5,231 nucleotides of DNA from an uncultured Clostridia bacterium (GTDB lineage Bacteria; Bacillota; Clostridia; Christensenellales; Borkfalkiaceae). The DNA lies in NCBI GenBank assembly GCA_947177825.1, contig CAMWWA010000092.1, positions 1-5,231 on the forward strand. Reading direction: 5' to 3'. This document shows positions 1 to 5,124 of the stretch, one piece after another (positions within the stretch are counted from its first letter, which is position 1; each line of letters opens with the position of its first letter). Made by a program: the position numbers and the translations under genes. Below the pieces are notes generated by a model, which worked only from the letters and a program-made list of their open reading frames with translations, searched no databases and was not told the DNA's origin.

Positions 1-2
1 TA

Positions 3-542
3 AAGATAATCGAGGCGGAGGAGTCGAAGCGCGGCGATAGCAACCCCAATGACGTTAACACTAACCCCTACGACCAGATTATTGCGGAGCTTACGCGCAA
101 GAATGCGGAATTAGCTAACGAAAAACAGACTATAACGGATACCTTGACGGCGATTGGAAAATACACGCAGGAAGGCACGGACGAATACAAGGCTAAGCAG
201 GCGTTCGACGCGCAGCTTGAAAAATACAGCACCGACCTTTCAACCGCAACCGCCGCGCTCAAAACGGTAAGCAAGTCGATATACGGCGATAATTCGCGCG
301 TGATATTTGCAAGCAACAAGGTTAAGAGACAGGGCGGACTCGGAACGGTTGTTTCGGCACTGCTCGGCGCGGTGGTCGGTCTGCTCGTTTCGGCGGTTGT
401 CGTATGCATTATCGATTTGCCCAAGTACAAAAAGCAAAAGCTTGCCGGGGCAGGCGTTGCGGAAGCGGAGGCTAAGCCCGAACCCGAAACGGCAACAACG
501 GCTGAAACAGAGGCATCCAAGGATAACGGCAAAAACGACTGA
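3..542 (+). CDS. C-terminal part of a coiled-coil membrane-anchored protein, possibly Wzz-like (partial)
   Basis: This is the 3' part of a gene that enters from the left edge; the frame is open from position 3 to the TGA at 540-542, giving 179 visible residues. An internal TTG at 144 could be taken as a start, but the same frame reads as plausible protein all the way to the edge and no ribosome site precedes it. The fragment starts with a charged, Asn-rich stretch, then a helical, heptad-like region (about residues 24-92, with AELTRKNAELANEK). One strong membrane helix follows at about 113-138, then the positive KYKKQK and a low-complexity Ala/Glu/Thr/Pro tail. Positive charge after the helix suggests a cytoplasmic tail and an outside coiled coil, so a second helix near the missing N-terminus is expected. 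That is the topology of Wzz-type chain-length determinants, but no diagnostic motif is visible, so the family is only a suggestion. The gene ends at a good terminator and is separate from the next one. Confidence 0.7.
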   Translation, partial: KIIEAEESKRGDSNPNDVNTNPYDQIIAELTRKNAELANEKQTITDTLTAIGKYTQEGTDEYKAKQAFDAQLEKYSTDLSTATAALKTVSKSIYGDNSRVIFASNKVKRQGGLGTVVSALLGAVVGLLVSAVVVCIIDLPKYKKQKLAGAGVAEAEAKPEPETATTAETEASKDNGKND

Positions 543-560
543 ATGTGACAAAATAAATCA

Positions 561-591
561 AAAAGAGCATCCGCAATTGCGGGTGCTTTTT
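561..591 (+). terminator. Rho-independent terminator of the left-edge gene
   Basis: A 9-bp stem (AGCATCCGC with GCGGGTGCT, one G-T pair) closes an AATT loop and runs into TTTTT, with a matching A-run before it. It lies about 20 nt after the stop codon at 542 and separates this gene from the operon that follows. Confidence 0.9.
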
Positions 592-621
592 GTATGCGCA
601 AAAAATCTTGCGGGAAATGGC

Positions 622-650
622 TTGCAATACGCGCGGCAATATATTAAAAT
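622..650 (+). promoter_or_regulatory. Predicted promoter of the YhhN-like/DUF1461 operon
   Basis: A -35 box TTGCAA (622-627) and a -10 box TAAAAT (645-650) are separated by exactly 17 nt. Transcription would start near 657, only about 12 nt before the ATG at 669, so the leader would hold little more than the ribosome site. The boxes match consensus at 4/6 and 5/6 positions. An upstream promoter is not excluded, but the terminator at 561-591 makes a local promoter necessary. Confidence 0.5.
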
Positions 651-657
651 AAAGACC

Positions 658-664
658 GAGAGGA
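658..664 (+). promoter_or_regulatory. Ribosome binding site for the gene at 669
   Basis: GAGAGGA lies 4 nt before the ATG at 669 (5 nt from its GAGG core). It supports that start and not a later Met. Confidence 0.7.
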
Positions 665-668
665 AGCA

Positions 669-1397
669 ATGAAAAAAATCGCATTGACGCCTAAAAATAT
701 AATTCTCGCCGTATTCGTTGCGGTCGAAATTATCATATACGTAATTTTCAACGTGCTTGCGGCAATTCACCCGGGCGACCCCGTGTACATAAAATACGCG
801 GGCATAGTGCTCTGCCTGGTCGTGTCAGCCGTAATGATTTGGTTTTACAGGGACAGGGACGCGATAGTGTTAACCTGCGCGTTTTTCTTCACGGTCGTTT
901 CTGATTTGTTTCTGCTCATTTTGGACGACTTGCTGGAAGTTGGCGTGTGTACGTTTATAATCGTGCAGAGCATTTATCTTTACAGGCTGTACGCCGACAG
1001 GCTTAAAAAAATTTGGATAACGCTTACCGTACGCGCCGCCGTGTTCATAATAGTAATAGGCTTGCTGGCAGGGCTTTCGCACGTCAATCTGCTGATAGCC
1101 GAAGTCAGCATATATATCGTAATGCTCGTGGCGAACTGCGTGGACGCGTTCCTGCTTTCCAGGCGCGGTATAAAGAATATACTGTTCGGCGCGGGGCTGG
1201 TGCTGCTTCTGTGTTGCGATATATGCATAGGACTTTATCAGGGTAGCATGATAGGCGTAGATTTGCCTGCAAAGACGGCGGATACTATCCAGTCGCTTAT
1301 ATGGATATTCTATATGCCCTCGCAGGTGTTAATCGCACTCACCGTAAACCGCGGCGGAATGTGCGGCAAGGTGACCAATGATGAACGAGAAATTTAG
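669..1397 (+). CDS. YhhN/TMEM86-like membrane protein, lysoplasmalogenase family
   Basis: A 242-residue protein that is almost all membrane helices. About eight can be seen, near residues 10-32, 42-60, 66-86, 91-108, 116-135, 138-162, 168-190 and 207-227. Length and helix count fit the YhhN (TMEM86) family, whose studied members cleave the vinyl-ether bond of lysoplasmalogens. Recognisable points are the intramembrane aspartate in VVSDLFLLIL (D79), the following G-x-x-x-F-x-x-x-Q-x-x-Y pattern (92-103), the second aspartate in GLVLLLCCDICIGL (D184), and the last helix IFYMPSQVLIA (213-223), which resembles the Tyr...Gln ending of the family. The two aspartates are thought to matter for catalysis. 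The call rests on pattern recall, not a search, and similarity is loose; a non-enzymatic membrane protein is possible. The gene overlaps the next one by 20 bp, so the two are co-transcribed and probably translationally coupled. Confidence 0.62.
   Translation: MKKIALTPKNIILAVFVAVEIIIYVIFNVLAAIHPGDPVYIKYAGIVLCLVVSAVMIWFYRDRDAIVLTCAFFFTVVSDLFLLILDDLLEVGVCTFIIVQSIYLYRLYADRLKKIWITLTVRAAVFIIVIGLLAGLSHVNLLIAEVSIYIVMLVANCVDAFLLSRRGIKNILFGAGLVLLLCCDICIGLYQGSMIGVDLPAKTADTIQSLIWIFYMPSQVLIALTVNRGGMCGKVTNDEREI
1368..1374 (+). promoter_or_regulatory. Ribosome binding site inside the upstream gene
   Basis: AAGGTGA sits in the end of the YhhN-like gene and serves the ATG pair at 1378 and 1381, with 3 or 6 nt between. 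It does not decide which ATG is used; the two differ by one residue. Confidence 0.6.
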
Positions 1398-2109
1398 GAA
1401 GCCGCTTAACGTAACGCTGACGGTGCTGTTTGCAACGGCGCTTACGCTGTTCATACTCACCTTTGCAATCGGACTGCCAATATATTGCCGTTTCTTTTAC
1501 TATATTCAGATTAAAACGCTGAAAATGGAGGAGGCGACGGGCTGGTCGTATCAGACCATAAAGACGGCATACGACGAGGTTTTGAATTATCTCACTTTGC
1601 CGGGGCGCGCGTTCGGCACGGGCGAGCTTGCGTGGACGGAGAGCGAGGCGGCGCACTTTGCCGACTGCAGAGTGCTGTTCAATTTAAACCTTTCGGTGTT
1701 CATAATTTCGGGCGCAATATGCCTTGCGCTGATACTTTTAAACAGGTTTAAAATTATCGAGCTTGCGCGCATAAAAAGGCACCGCGCGTATCTTATTTCC
1801 GCGGTAGTGGCGCTTGCCTTGCCCGTGATAATAGGCGCGCTTGCGGCAATAGATTTCGACAGGGCGTTCATAGTTTTTCACGCGATATTCTTCCCCGGCA
1901 AGGACAACTGGACGTTCAATCCGGACACGGAGCAGATTATAGAGGTAATGCCCGAGGAGTTCTTTATGAACTGCGCGATAATTATAGGCGTGGGGCTGGT
2001 TGCCTTCTCGCTTGCGCTTATTATTGCTGACGTTGTGCTTACGCTTAGAGATAAAAAGCGCGCGGAATTGGAAAAGGATACCGTCGAAAATAATCAGGTT
2101 GACGGTTGA
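1378..2109 (+). CDS. DUF1461 / TIGR01906 family integral membrane protein
   Basis: A 243-residue protein with four membrane helices at about residues 13-38, 102-122, 137-157 and 197-221. Between helices 1 and 2 is an outside-type domain containing WTESEAAHFADCRVLF (86-101), the family's H-x-x-D motif. Between helices 3 and 4 is the signature FHAIFFPGKDNWTF (167-180) followed by NPDT and the MPEEFF element (191-196). Together these match the DUF1461 (TIGR01906) family, which is common in Firmicutes and whose function is unknown to me. The length is normal for the family. The tail after helix 4 is charged and probably cytoplasmic. It starts inside the YhhN-like gene (20-bp overlap); ATG at 1381 is an equally good start. 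No terminator follows; the promoter of the hydrogenase gene begins within its stop codon region, so read-through into that gene is possible. Confidence 0.85.
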   Translation: MMNEKFRKPLNVTLTVLFATALTLFILTFAIGLPIYCRFFYYIQIKTLKMEEATGWSYQTIKTAYDEVLNYLTLPGRAFGTGELAWTESEAAHFADCRVLFNLNLSVFIISGAICLALILLNRFKIIELARIKRHRAYLISAVVALALPVIIGALAAIDFDRAFIVFHAIFFPGKDNWTFNPDTEQIIEVMPEEFFMNCAIIIGVGLVAFSLALIIADVVLTLRDKKRAELEKDTVENNQVDG

Positions 2110-2134
2110 TTTAAACCTAAGCAAGTGATATAAT
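2106..2134 (+). promoter_or_regulatory. Strong predicted promoter of the hydrogenase gene
   Basis: TTGATT (2106-2111), a 17-nt spacer, and a perfect TATAAT (2129-2134) preceded by the extended -10 element TGA (2126-2128). The -35 box overlaps the TGA stop of the DUF1461 gene (2107-2109). Transcription would start near 2141, giving a roughly 30-nt leader. I see no clear operator in the leader. Confidence 0.75.
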
Positions 2135-2160
2135 ATACACGGATTAAATATATACATAAT

Positions 2161-2165
2161 GAGGA
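2161..2165 (+). promoter_or_regulatory. Ribosome binding site for the hydrogenase
   Basis: GAGGA lies 4 nt before the ATG at 2170. No other start codon nearby has an equal site. Confidence 0.7.
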
Positions 2166-2169
2166 AAAT

Positions 2170-3687
2170 ATGAAAGAACAGAGTGTAGTTACCGATTTAC
2201 GCAGACAGGTTTTTGCGGAAGTGGCGCGCGTCGCATTCGACTCGGACAACGTAGCCGGCGACATCGAAGCGATACCCTATAAAATCACTCCCGACGAAGA
2301 ACCGAGATACAGGGAAAGTATTTACAGGGAAAGGCAGATTGCCGCCGAGCGCGTGCGCCTTGCAATGGGGCTTTCGCTCCGTCCGGCAAACAAGCCCGTA
2401 CATATCACCGCGGGGGTAGACGGCAGTAATATTTCTGATATGTATTACGAACCGCCCCTCATGCAGGTCATTCCGTCGGCGTGCGACAAGTGCCCCGACA
2501 ACGTTTACGAAGTCACAAATATCTGCCGCAACTGCGTTTCGCACGCGTGCATAAAGGCTTGCCCCAAGGGCGCGATTTCCATCGTAAACGGCAAGTCGTT
2601 CATAGACCAGTCCAAGTGCATAAAGTGCGGCAGGTGCAAAGCTGCGTGCCCTTACGACGCAATCAGCCACAGGGTTCGCCCCTGCGCGCAGGCGTGCGGT
2701 ATCAAGGCAATATCCTCGGACGAATACGGCAGAGCCAAGATAGATAATTCAATCTGCGTTGCGTGCGGTCAGTGTATGTCCGCGTGCCCCTTCGGCGCGA
2801 TAGCCGACAAGTCGCAGATATTCCAGCTCATTCAGGCGTTAAAGAAGGGCGACAAGATTATTGCGGCGGTTGCGCCCGCGATTGCGGGACAGTTCGGCGC
2901 AAAGTCGACTTTGGGCAAAATCAAAACCGCGCTTTTAAAGCTGGGCTTTGACGATATGTACGAGGTGGCGGAGGGCGCCGACCTCGGCTGCATTGCCGAG
3001 GCAAACCACTACGTTCACGAGGTTACTACGGGCAAGCTTCCCTTCCTTTTGACGAGCTGCTGCCCCGCGTGGGCGGTGCTTGCCAAAACGCAGTTTCCCG
3101 ACTTCGTTGCGGAAGTCTCGCAGGAGCTTACGCCAATGGTTGCAACTGCGCGTAAAATCAAGGAAAAGGAGCCCGAAGCGCGCGTCGTGTTCATAGGACC
3201 GTGCGCCGCCAAAAAGCTTGAAGCTTCCAGAAAATCGCTGCGCAGCTTTGTCGATTTCGTGCTTACGTTCGAGGAGCTTGCAGGCATCTTTGCCGCAAAG
3301 GATATCGACCCCTCGACGCTTGAGGAAAGCCCCCTGCGCATAACGCACACCACGGGCGCAGGCAGAGGATACGCCGTAGCCGGAGGCGTTGCCGCGGCTA
3401 TAGAGCGCACCGTAAAACAGTACTTCCCCGATACCGAGGTCAAGATAGAGCACGCGGAAGGTCTTGCCGACTGCAAGAAGATTTTAATGCTTGCAAAGGC
3501 GGGCAAGCTGAAAGGCTGTCTTATCGAGGGTATGGGTTGTCCCGGCGGCTGCGTTGCCGGCGTAGGCACTATTATTCCTCCCGAAAAGGCGAAGGTGCTG
3601 GTTGAAACGTTCTCCAAGAACAGCGAAAATCAGATTCCCGAATCGGAATGGCTGGAATATGCGGAACGCCTTACAAAAATGAAATAA
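2170..3687 (+). CDS. Monomeric ferredoxin-type [FeFe] hydrogenase, group B type
   Basis: A complete, soluble 505-residue [FeFe] hydrogenase, which interconverts protons plus electrons and H2 in the cytoplasm with ferredoxin as likely partner. Order of parts: a family-specific N-terminal region (1-100); a cysteine-rich electron-relay region with CDKC (105-108), CRNC...C...CP (119-132), CIKCGRCKAACP (150-161), PCAQAC (171-176) and CVACGQCMSACP (196-207), giving three full [4Fe-4S]-type motifs plus extra cysteines; then the H-cluster domain. Its three loops are TSCCPAW (295-301), IGPCAAKK (342-349) and EGMGCPGGC (453-461). C298, C345, C457 and C461 should hold the H-cluster and C297 should be the proton-relay cysteine. 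The GPC loop in place of MPC, together with the CP-rich N-terminus and the absence of an N-terminal [2Fe-2S] domain, points to group B, not the well-studied group A. It has its own promoter and a terminator. No maturase genes lie nearby, so HydE, HydF and HydG must be elsewhere. Confidence 0.93.
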   Translation: MKEQSVVTDLRRQVFAEVARVAFDSDNVAGDIEAIPYKITPDEEPRYRESIYRERQIAAERVRLAMGLSLRPANKPVHITAGVDGSNISDMYYEPPLMQVIPSACDKCPDNVYEVTNICRNCVSHACIKACPKGAISIVNGKSFIDQSKCIKCGRCKAACPYDAISHRVRPCAQACGIKAISSDEYGRAKIDNSICVACGQCMSACPFGAIADKSQIFQLIQALKKGDKIIAAVAPAIAGQFGAKSTLGKIKTALLKLGFDDMYEVAEGADLGCIAEANHYVHEVTTGKLPFLLTSCCPAWAVLAKTQFPDFVAEVSQELTPMVATARKIKEKEPEARVVFIGPCAAKKLEASRKSLRSFVDFVLTFEELAGIFAAKDIDPSTLEESPLRITHTTGAGRGYAVAGGVAAAIERTVKQYFPDTEVKIEHAEGLADCKKILMLAKAGKLKGCLIEGMGCPGGCVAGVGTIIPPEKAKVLVETFSKNSENQIPESEWLEYAERLTKMK

Positions 3688-3695
3688 AAATAAAT

Positions 3696-3725
3696 AAGCG
3701 CCGCGGCGAATGCCGCGGCGCTTTT
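3696..3725. terminator. Shared terminator between convergent genes
   Basis: A perfect 10-bp GC-rich stem (GCGCCGCGGC and GCCGCGGCGC), with two extra A-T pairs, closes a GAAT loop and is followed by TTTTCTT on the plus strand. On the minus strand the same hairpin is followed by TTATTTATTTTTATTT. It fills most of the 40-bp gap between the hydrogenase stop (3687) and the helicase stop (3728), so it probably ends both transcripts. Confidence 0.9.
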
Positions 3726-3727
3726 CT

Positions 3728-4939
3728 TCACCTAACCAAAATCAATTTTTTCCGTGCGCGCGTAAGCGCGGTATACAACCAGCGGTTCCTGTCCTCCTTA
3801 AAGGCGTAGCTCTCGTCAAAAATAATCACGTTGTCAAATTCCGAGCCCTGCGCCTTGTGGCAGGAAATGCAATAGCCGTACTCGAAGCGGTTCAGGGTAA
3901 AAACGCCCGTCGCCTCGCCGTTCTCGTCAAACTTAGCAAACGTGTCGCCGTGCTTATAGCGGTACTCGCCGTTTTCGAAAATGCCGTAATCGAATGGCAG
4001 AGCGTCGGGGCAGACCTCGTCCAAAAACTCGGGCTTAAACTGCATAAAGCCCATCATGCTCGCCTTGTCGTAAAAAGGGTCAATCGCGGTGCCGATTATG
4101 CCGTTCACAAGATTAAACCGCGCCTCGCCGTCGATAAACTGTTCCCAGTTATTCTGCGTGCAAATCAGCTTGTCGCCGTTCTGCGGCAACCCCTCAAAGC
4201 CCTTTGCCGCGCGTATAAGGTCGTTTATCCTGGTGCGCGTTCGGTTGAGTCCGCAAATAACTTGGTCGCTCCTCAAAAGCAGTCTTTCGCGCTGCGCGCC
4301 ATCAAACTTTCTGCCGTATAAAACAAACGCCTTATCGCCGAAATTGCCGAAGGGGATAGGCTTGCCCTCGCGCGCGAGCTGCGCAAGCATAATTATGGGG
4401 TTGTCAAGCTGTTGCCGCACGATGGCGGTAAGGGTGTAGTCGGGGTTTTTAAGGTAGGTGTTAAAGCCTTCCACGGGCGGCAGCTGCGCGTTGTCGCCGC
4501 ACAACAGCACCTTTACGCCGAAATTCAAAAGGTCGGACAAAACCTCGTCGGACACCATAGAAGCCTCGTCCAGAACGATAAGCTTAATCGCCTTGTCGAT
4601 ATTTTCGCGGCGGCGGAAGGTCAGCCTTTCAACCTTGATTTTCTTGCCGTTGATTTCAACTTCCTGCTCGATAGTCTGCGACTGGTAAATAAGCCTGTGC
4701 ACGGTGCACGCCGTAACGCCGTTTTTGATTAGCACTGTTGCCGCCTTGCCCGTGGGCGTGACGAAAGCCGCGCTCACCTCGTCGTCGAGTTTAAGCGTTT
4801 CCCTAACGGTATGCTTTAAAAGGGCGGTCTTGCCCGTGCCCGCGTATCCCGCAAGCACGAAAACCTGATTGGTACCCTTAAAAAACCAGTCGCTTATTTT
4901 CTTGTCCGCCGCGGCTTGGTCGGCGTTTAACACTATCAT
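3728..4939 (-). CDS. Compact SF1B DNA helicase, Dda/RecD2-like
   Basis: A 403-residue ATP-driven DNA helicase. From the ATG at 4939 the motifs run in order: LNADQ with the Q-motif glutamine (4-8), Walker A GYAGTGKT (31-38), TPTGKAA (61-67), TVHRLIY (79-85), Walker B LIVLDEAS (120-127), motif III LLCGDNAQLPPV (145-156), the ICGLNRTR region (228-235), an insert that should hold the SH3-like fold of this family, motif V SCHKAQGSEFD (359-369), and motif VI LYTALTRARKKL (388-399). All key residues are present. The length is close to phage T4 Dda and the protein lacks the long N-terminal part of full RecD2, so it is a stand-alone unwinding enzyme, not a RecBCD subunit. The frame extends 12 codons upstream to a TTG at 4975, but neither start has a ribosome site. 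I chose the ATG because homologues begin just before the Q motif and because a -10 box lies within the TTG extension. Its partner or pathway cannot be told; nothing shows phage origin. Confidence 0.9.
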   Translation of the reverse strand: MIVLNADQAAADKKISDWFFKGTNQVFVLAGYAGTGKTALLKHTVRETLKLDDEVSAAFVTPTGKAATVLIKNGVTACTVHRLIYQSQTIEQEVEINGKKIKVERLTFRRRENIDKAIKLIVLDEASMVSDEVLSDLLNFGVKVLLCGDNAQLPPVEGFNTYLKNPDYTLTAIVRQQLDNPIIMLAQLAREGKPIPFGNFGDKAFVLYGRKFDGAQRERLLLRSDQVICGLNRTRTRINDLIRAAKGFEGLPQNGDKLICTQNNWEQFIDGEARFNLVNGIIGTAIDPFYDKASMMGFMQFKPEFLDEVCPDALPFDYGIFENGEYRYKHGDTFAKFDENGEATGVFTLNRFEYGYCISCHKAQGSEFDNVIIFDESYAFKEDRNRWLYTALTRARKKLILVR

Positions 4940-4945
4940 ATCAGT

Positions 4946-4975
4946 ATTGTAACGCAAAAACGATTGTTTCCGCAA
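4946..4975 (-). promoter_or_regulatory. Possible promoter of the helicase gene, giving a leaderless mRNA
   Basis: Read on the minus strand, TTGCGG (4975-4970), an 18-nt spacer and TACAAT (4951-4946) form a fair promoter; the -10 box matches 5/6 and the -35 only 3/6. Six bases separate the -10 box from the ATG at 4939, so transcription would begin at or next to the start codon. This agrees with the lack of any Shine-Dalgarno sequence before that ATG. Confidence 0.4.
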
Positions 4976-4995
4976 GCGTTTTAAGGGCGCTGAAC

Positions 4996-5009
4996 CACAA
5001 CATATTGTG
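4996..5009. promoter_or_regulatory. Small dyad in the divergent intergenic region
   Basis: CACAA and TTGTG flank a 4-nt centre (CATA). It lies between the divergent helicase and right-edge genes, where a regulator could act on both. Arms of 5 bp in AT-rich DNA are weak evidence. The rest of the 185-bp gap (4940-5124) holds the two predicted promoters, a ribosome site and AT-rich sequence, with no RNA gene that I can recognise. Confidence 0.2.
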
Positions 5010-5027
5010 TTTTATGCAAAATTAACA

Positions 5028-5075
5028 ACTATTTTGAACTTTTTTGCCGAAAAGTATTGAAAAATTTAAAATAGT
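5028..5075. repeat. Spaced inverted repeat around the -35 box of the right-edge gene
   Basis: ACTATTTT (5028-5035) and AAAATAGT (5068-5075) are perfect 8-bp inverted copies, 32 nt apart. The right arm lies just before the extended -10 element and the -35 box falls between the arms. It could be an operator pair, but such matches are not rare in AT-rich DNA. Confidence 0.3.
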
Positions 5076-5085
5076 GTGATATAAT
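5057..5085 (+). promoter_or_regulatory. Strong predicted promoter of the right-edge gene
   Basis: TTGAAA (5057-5062), a 17-nt spacer and perfect TATAAT (5080-5085) with an extended TGA (5077-5079). Transcription would start near 5092, about 33 nt before the ATG. The 10 bases GTGATATAAT are identical to those at the hydrogenase promoter. Confidence 0.8.
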
Positions 5086-5113
5086 TCCGACACTCAAAGT
5101 ATTTGTTACTGAA

Positions 5114-5118
5114 AGGAG
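5114..5118 (+). promoter_or_regulatory. Ribosome binding site for the right-edge ORF
   Basis: AGGAG, 6 nt before the ATG at 5125: the best ribosome site in the window. It argues that translation really starts here even though the frame as given soon stops. Confidence 0.8.
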
Positions 5119-5124
5119 AAAATT

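Noticed and set aside
144..542. TTG at 144 as the start of a complete 132-residue protein
   Set aside because: No ribosome site precedes it, and the same frame is open and protein-like to the left edge, so the gene is better read as a cut fragment.
68..601. Minus-strand open frame of 177 codons across the left-edge gene
   Set aside because: It is the shadow of a plausible coding frame on the plus strand and would also run through the terminator at 561-591.
2110..2169. Possible riboswitch or operator in the hydrogenase leader
   Set aside because: The leader is only about 30 nt after the predicted transcription start and I see no convincing dyad or fold.
2935..3617. Two minus-strand open frames of 172 and 200 codons within the hydrogenase gene
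   Set aside because: Both are antisense to the catalytic domain of a clearly real hydrogenase and have no start signals.
3710..4321. Long plus-strand open frame (203 codons) opposite the helicase gene
   Set aside because: It lies antisense to a helicase with all motifs intact, starts inside the terminator hairpin, and its translation is basic and without recognisable features.
5022..5028. TTAACAA, which resembles half of a Rex (NADH-sensing repressor) site
   Set aside because: The required inverted TTGTTAA half is missing at the correct spacing; the nearby TTGTG does not fit the register.
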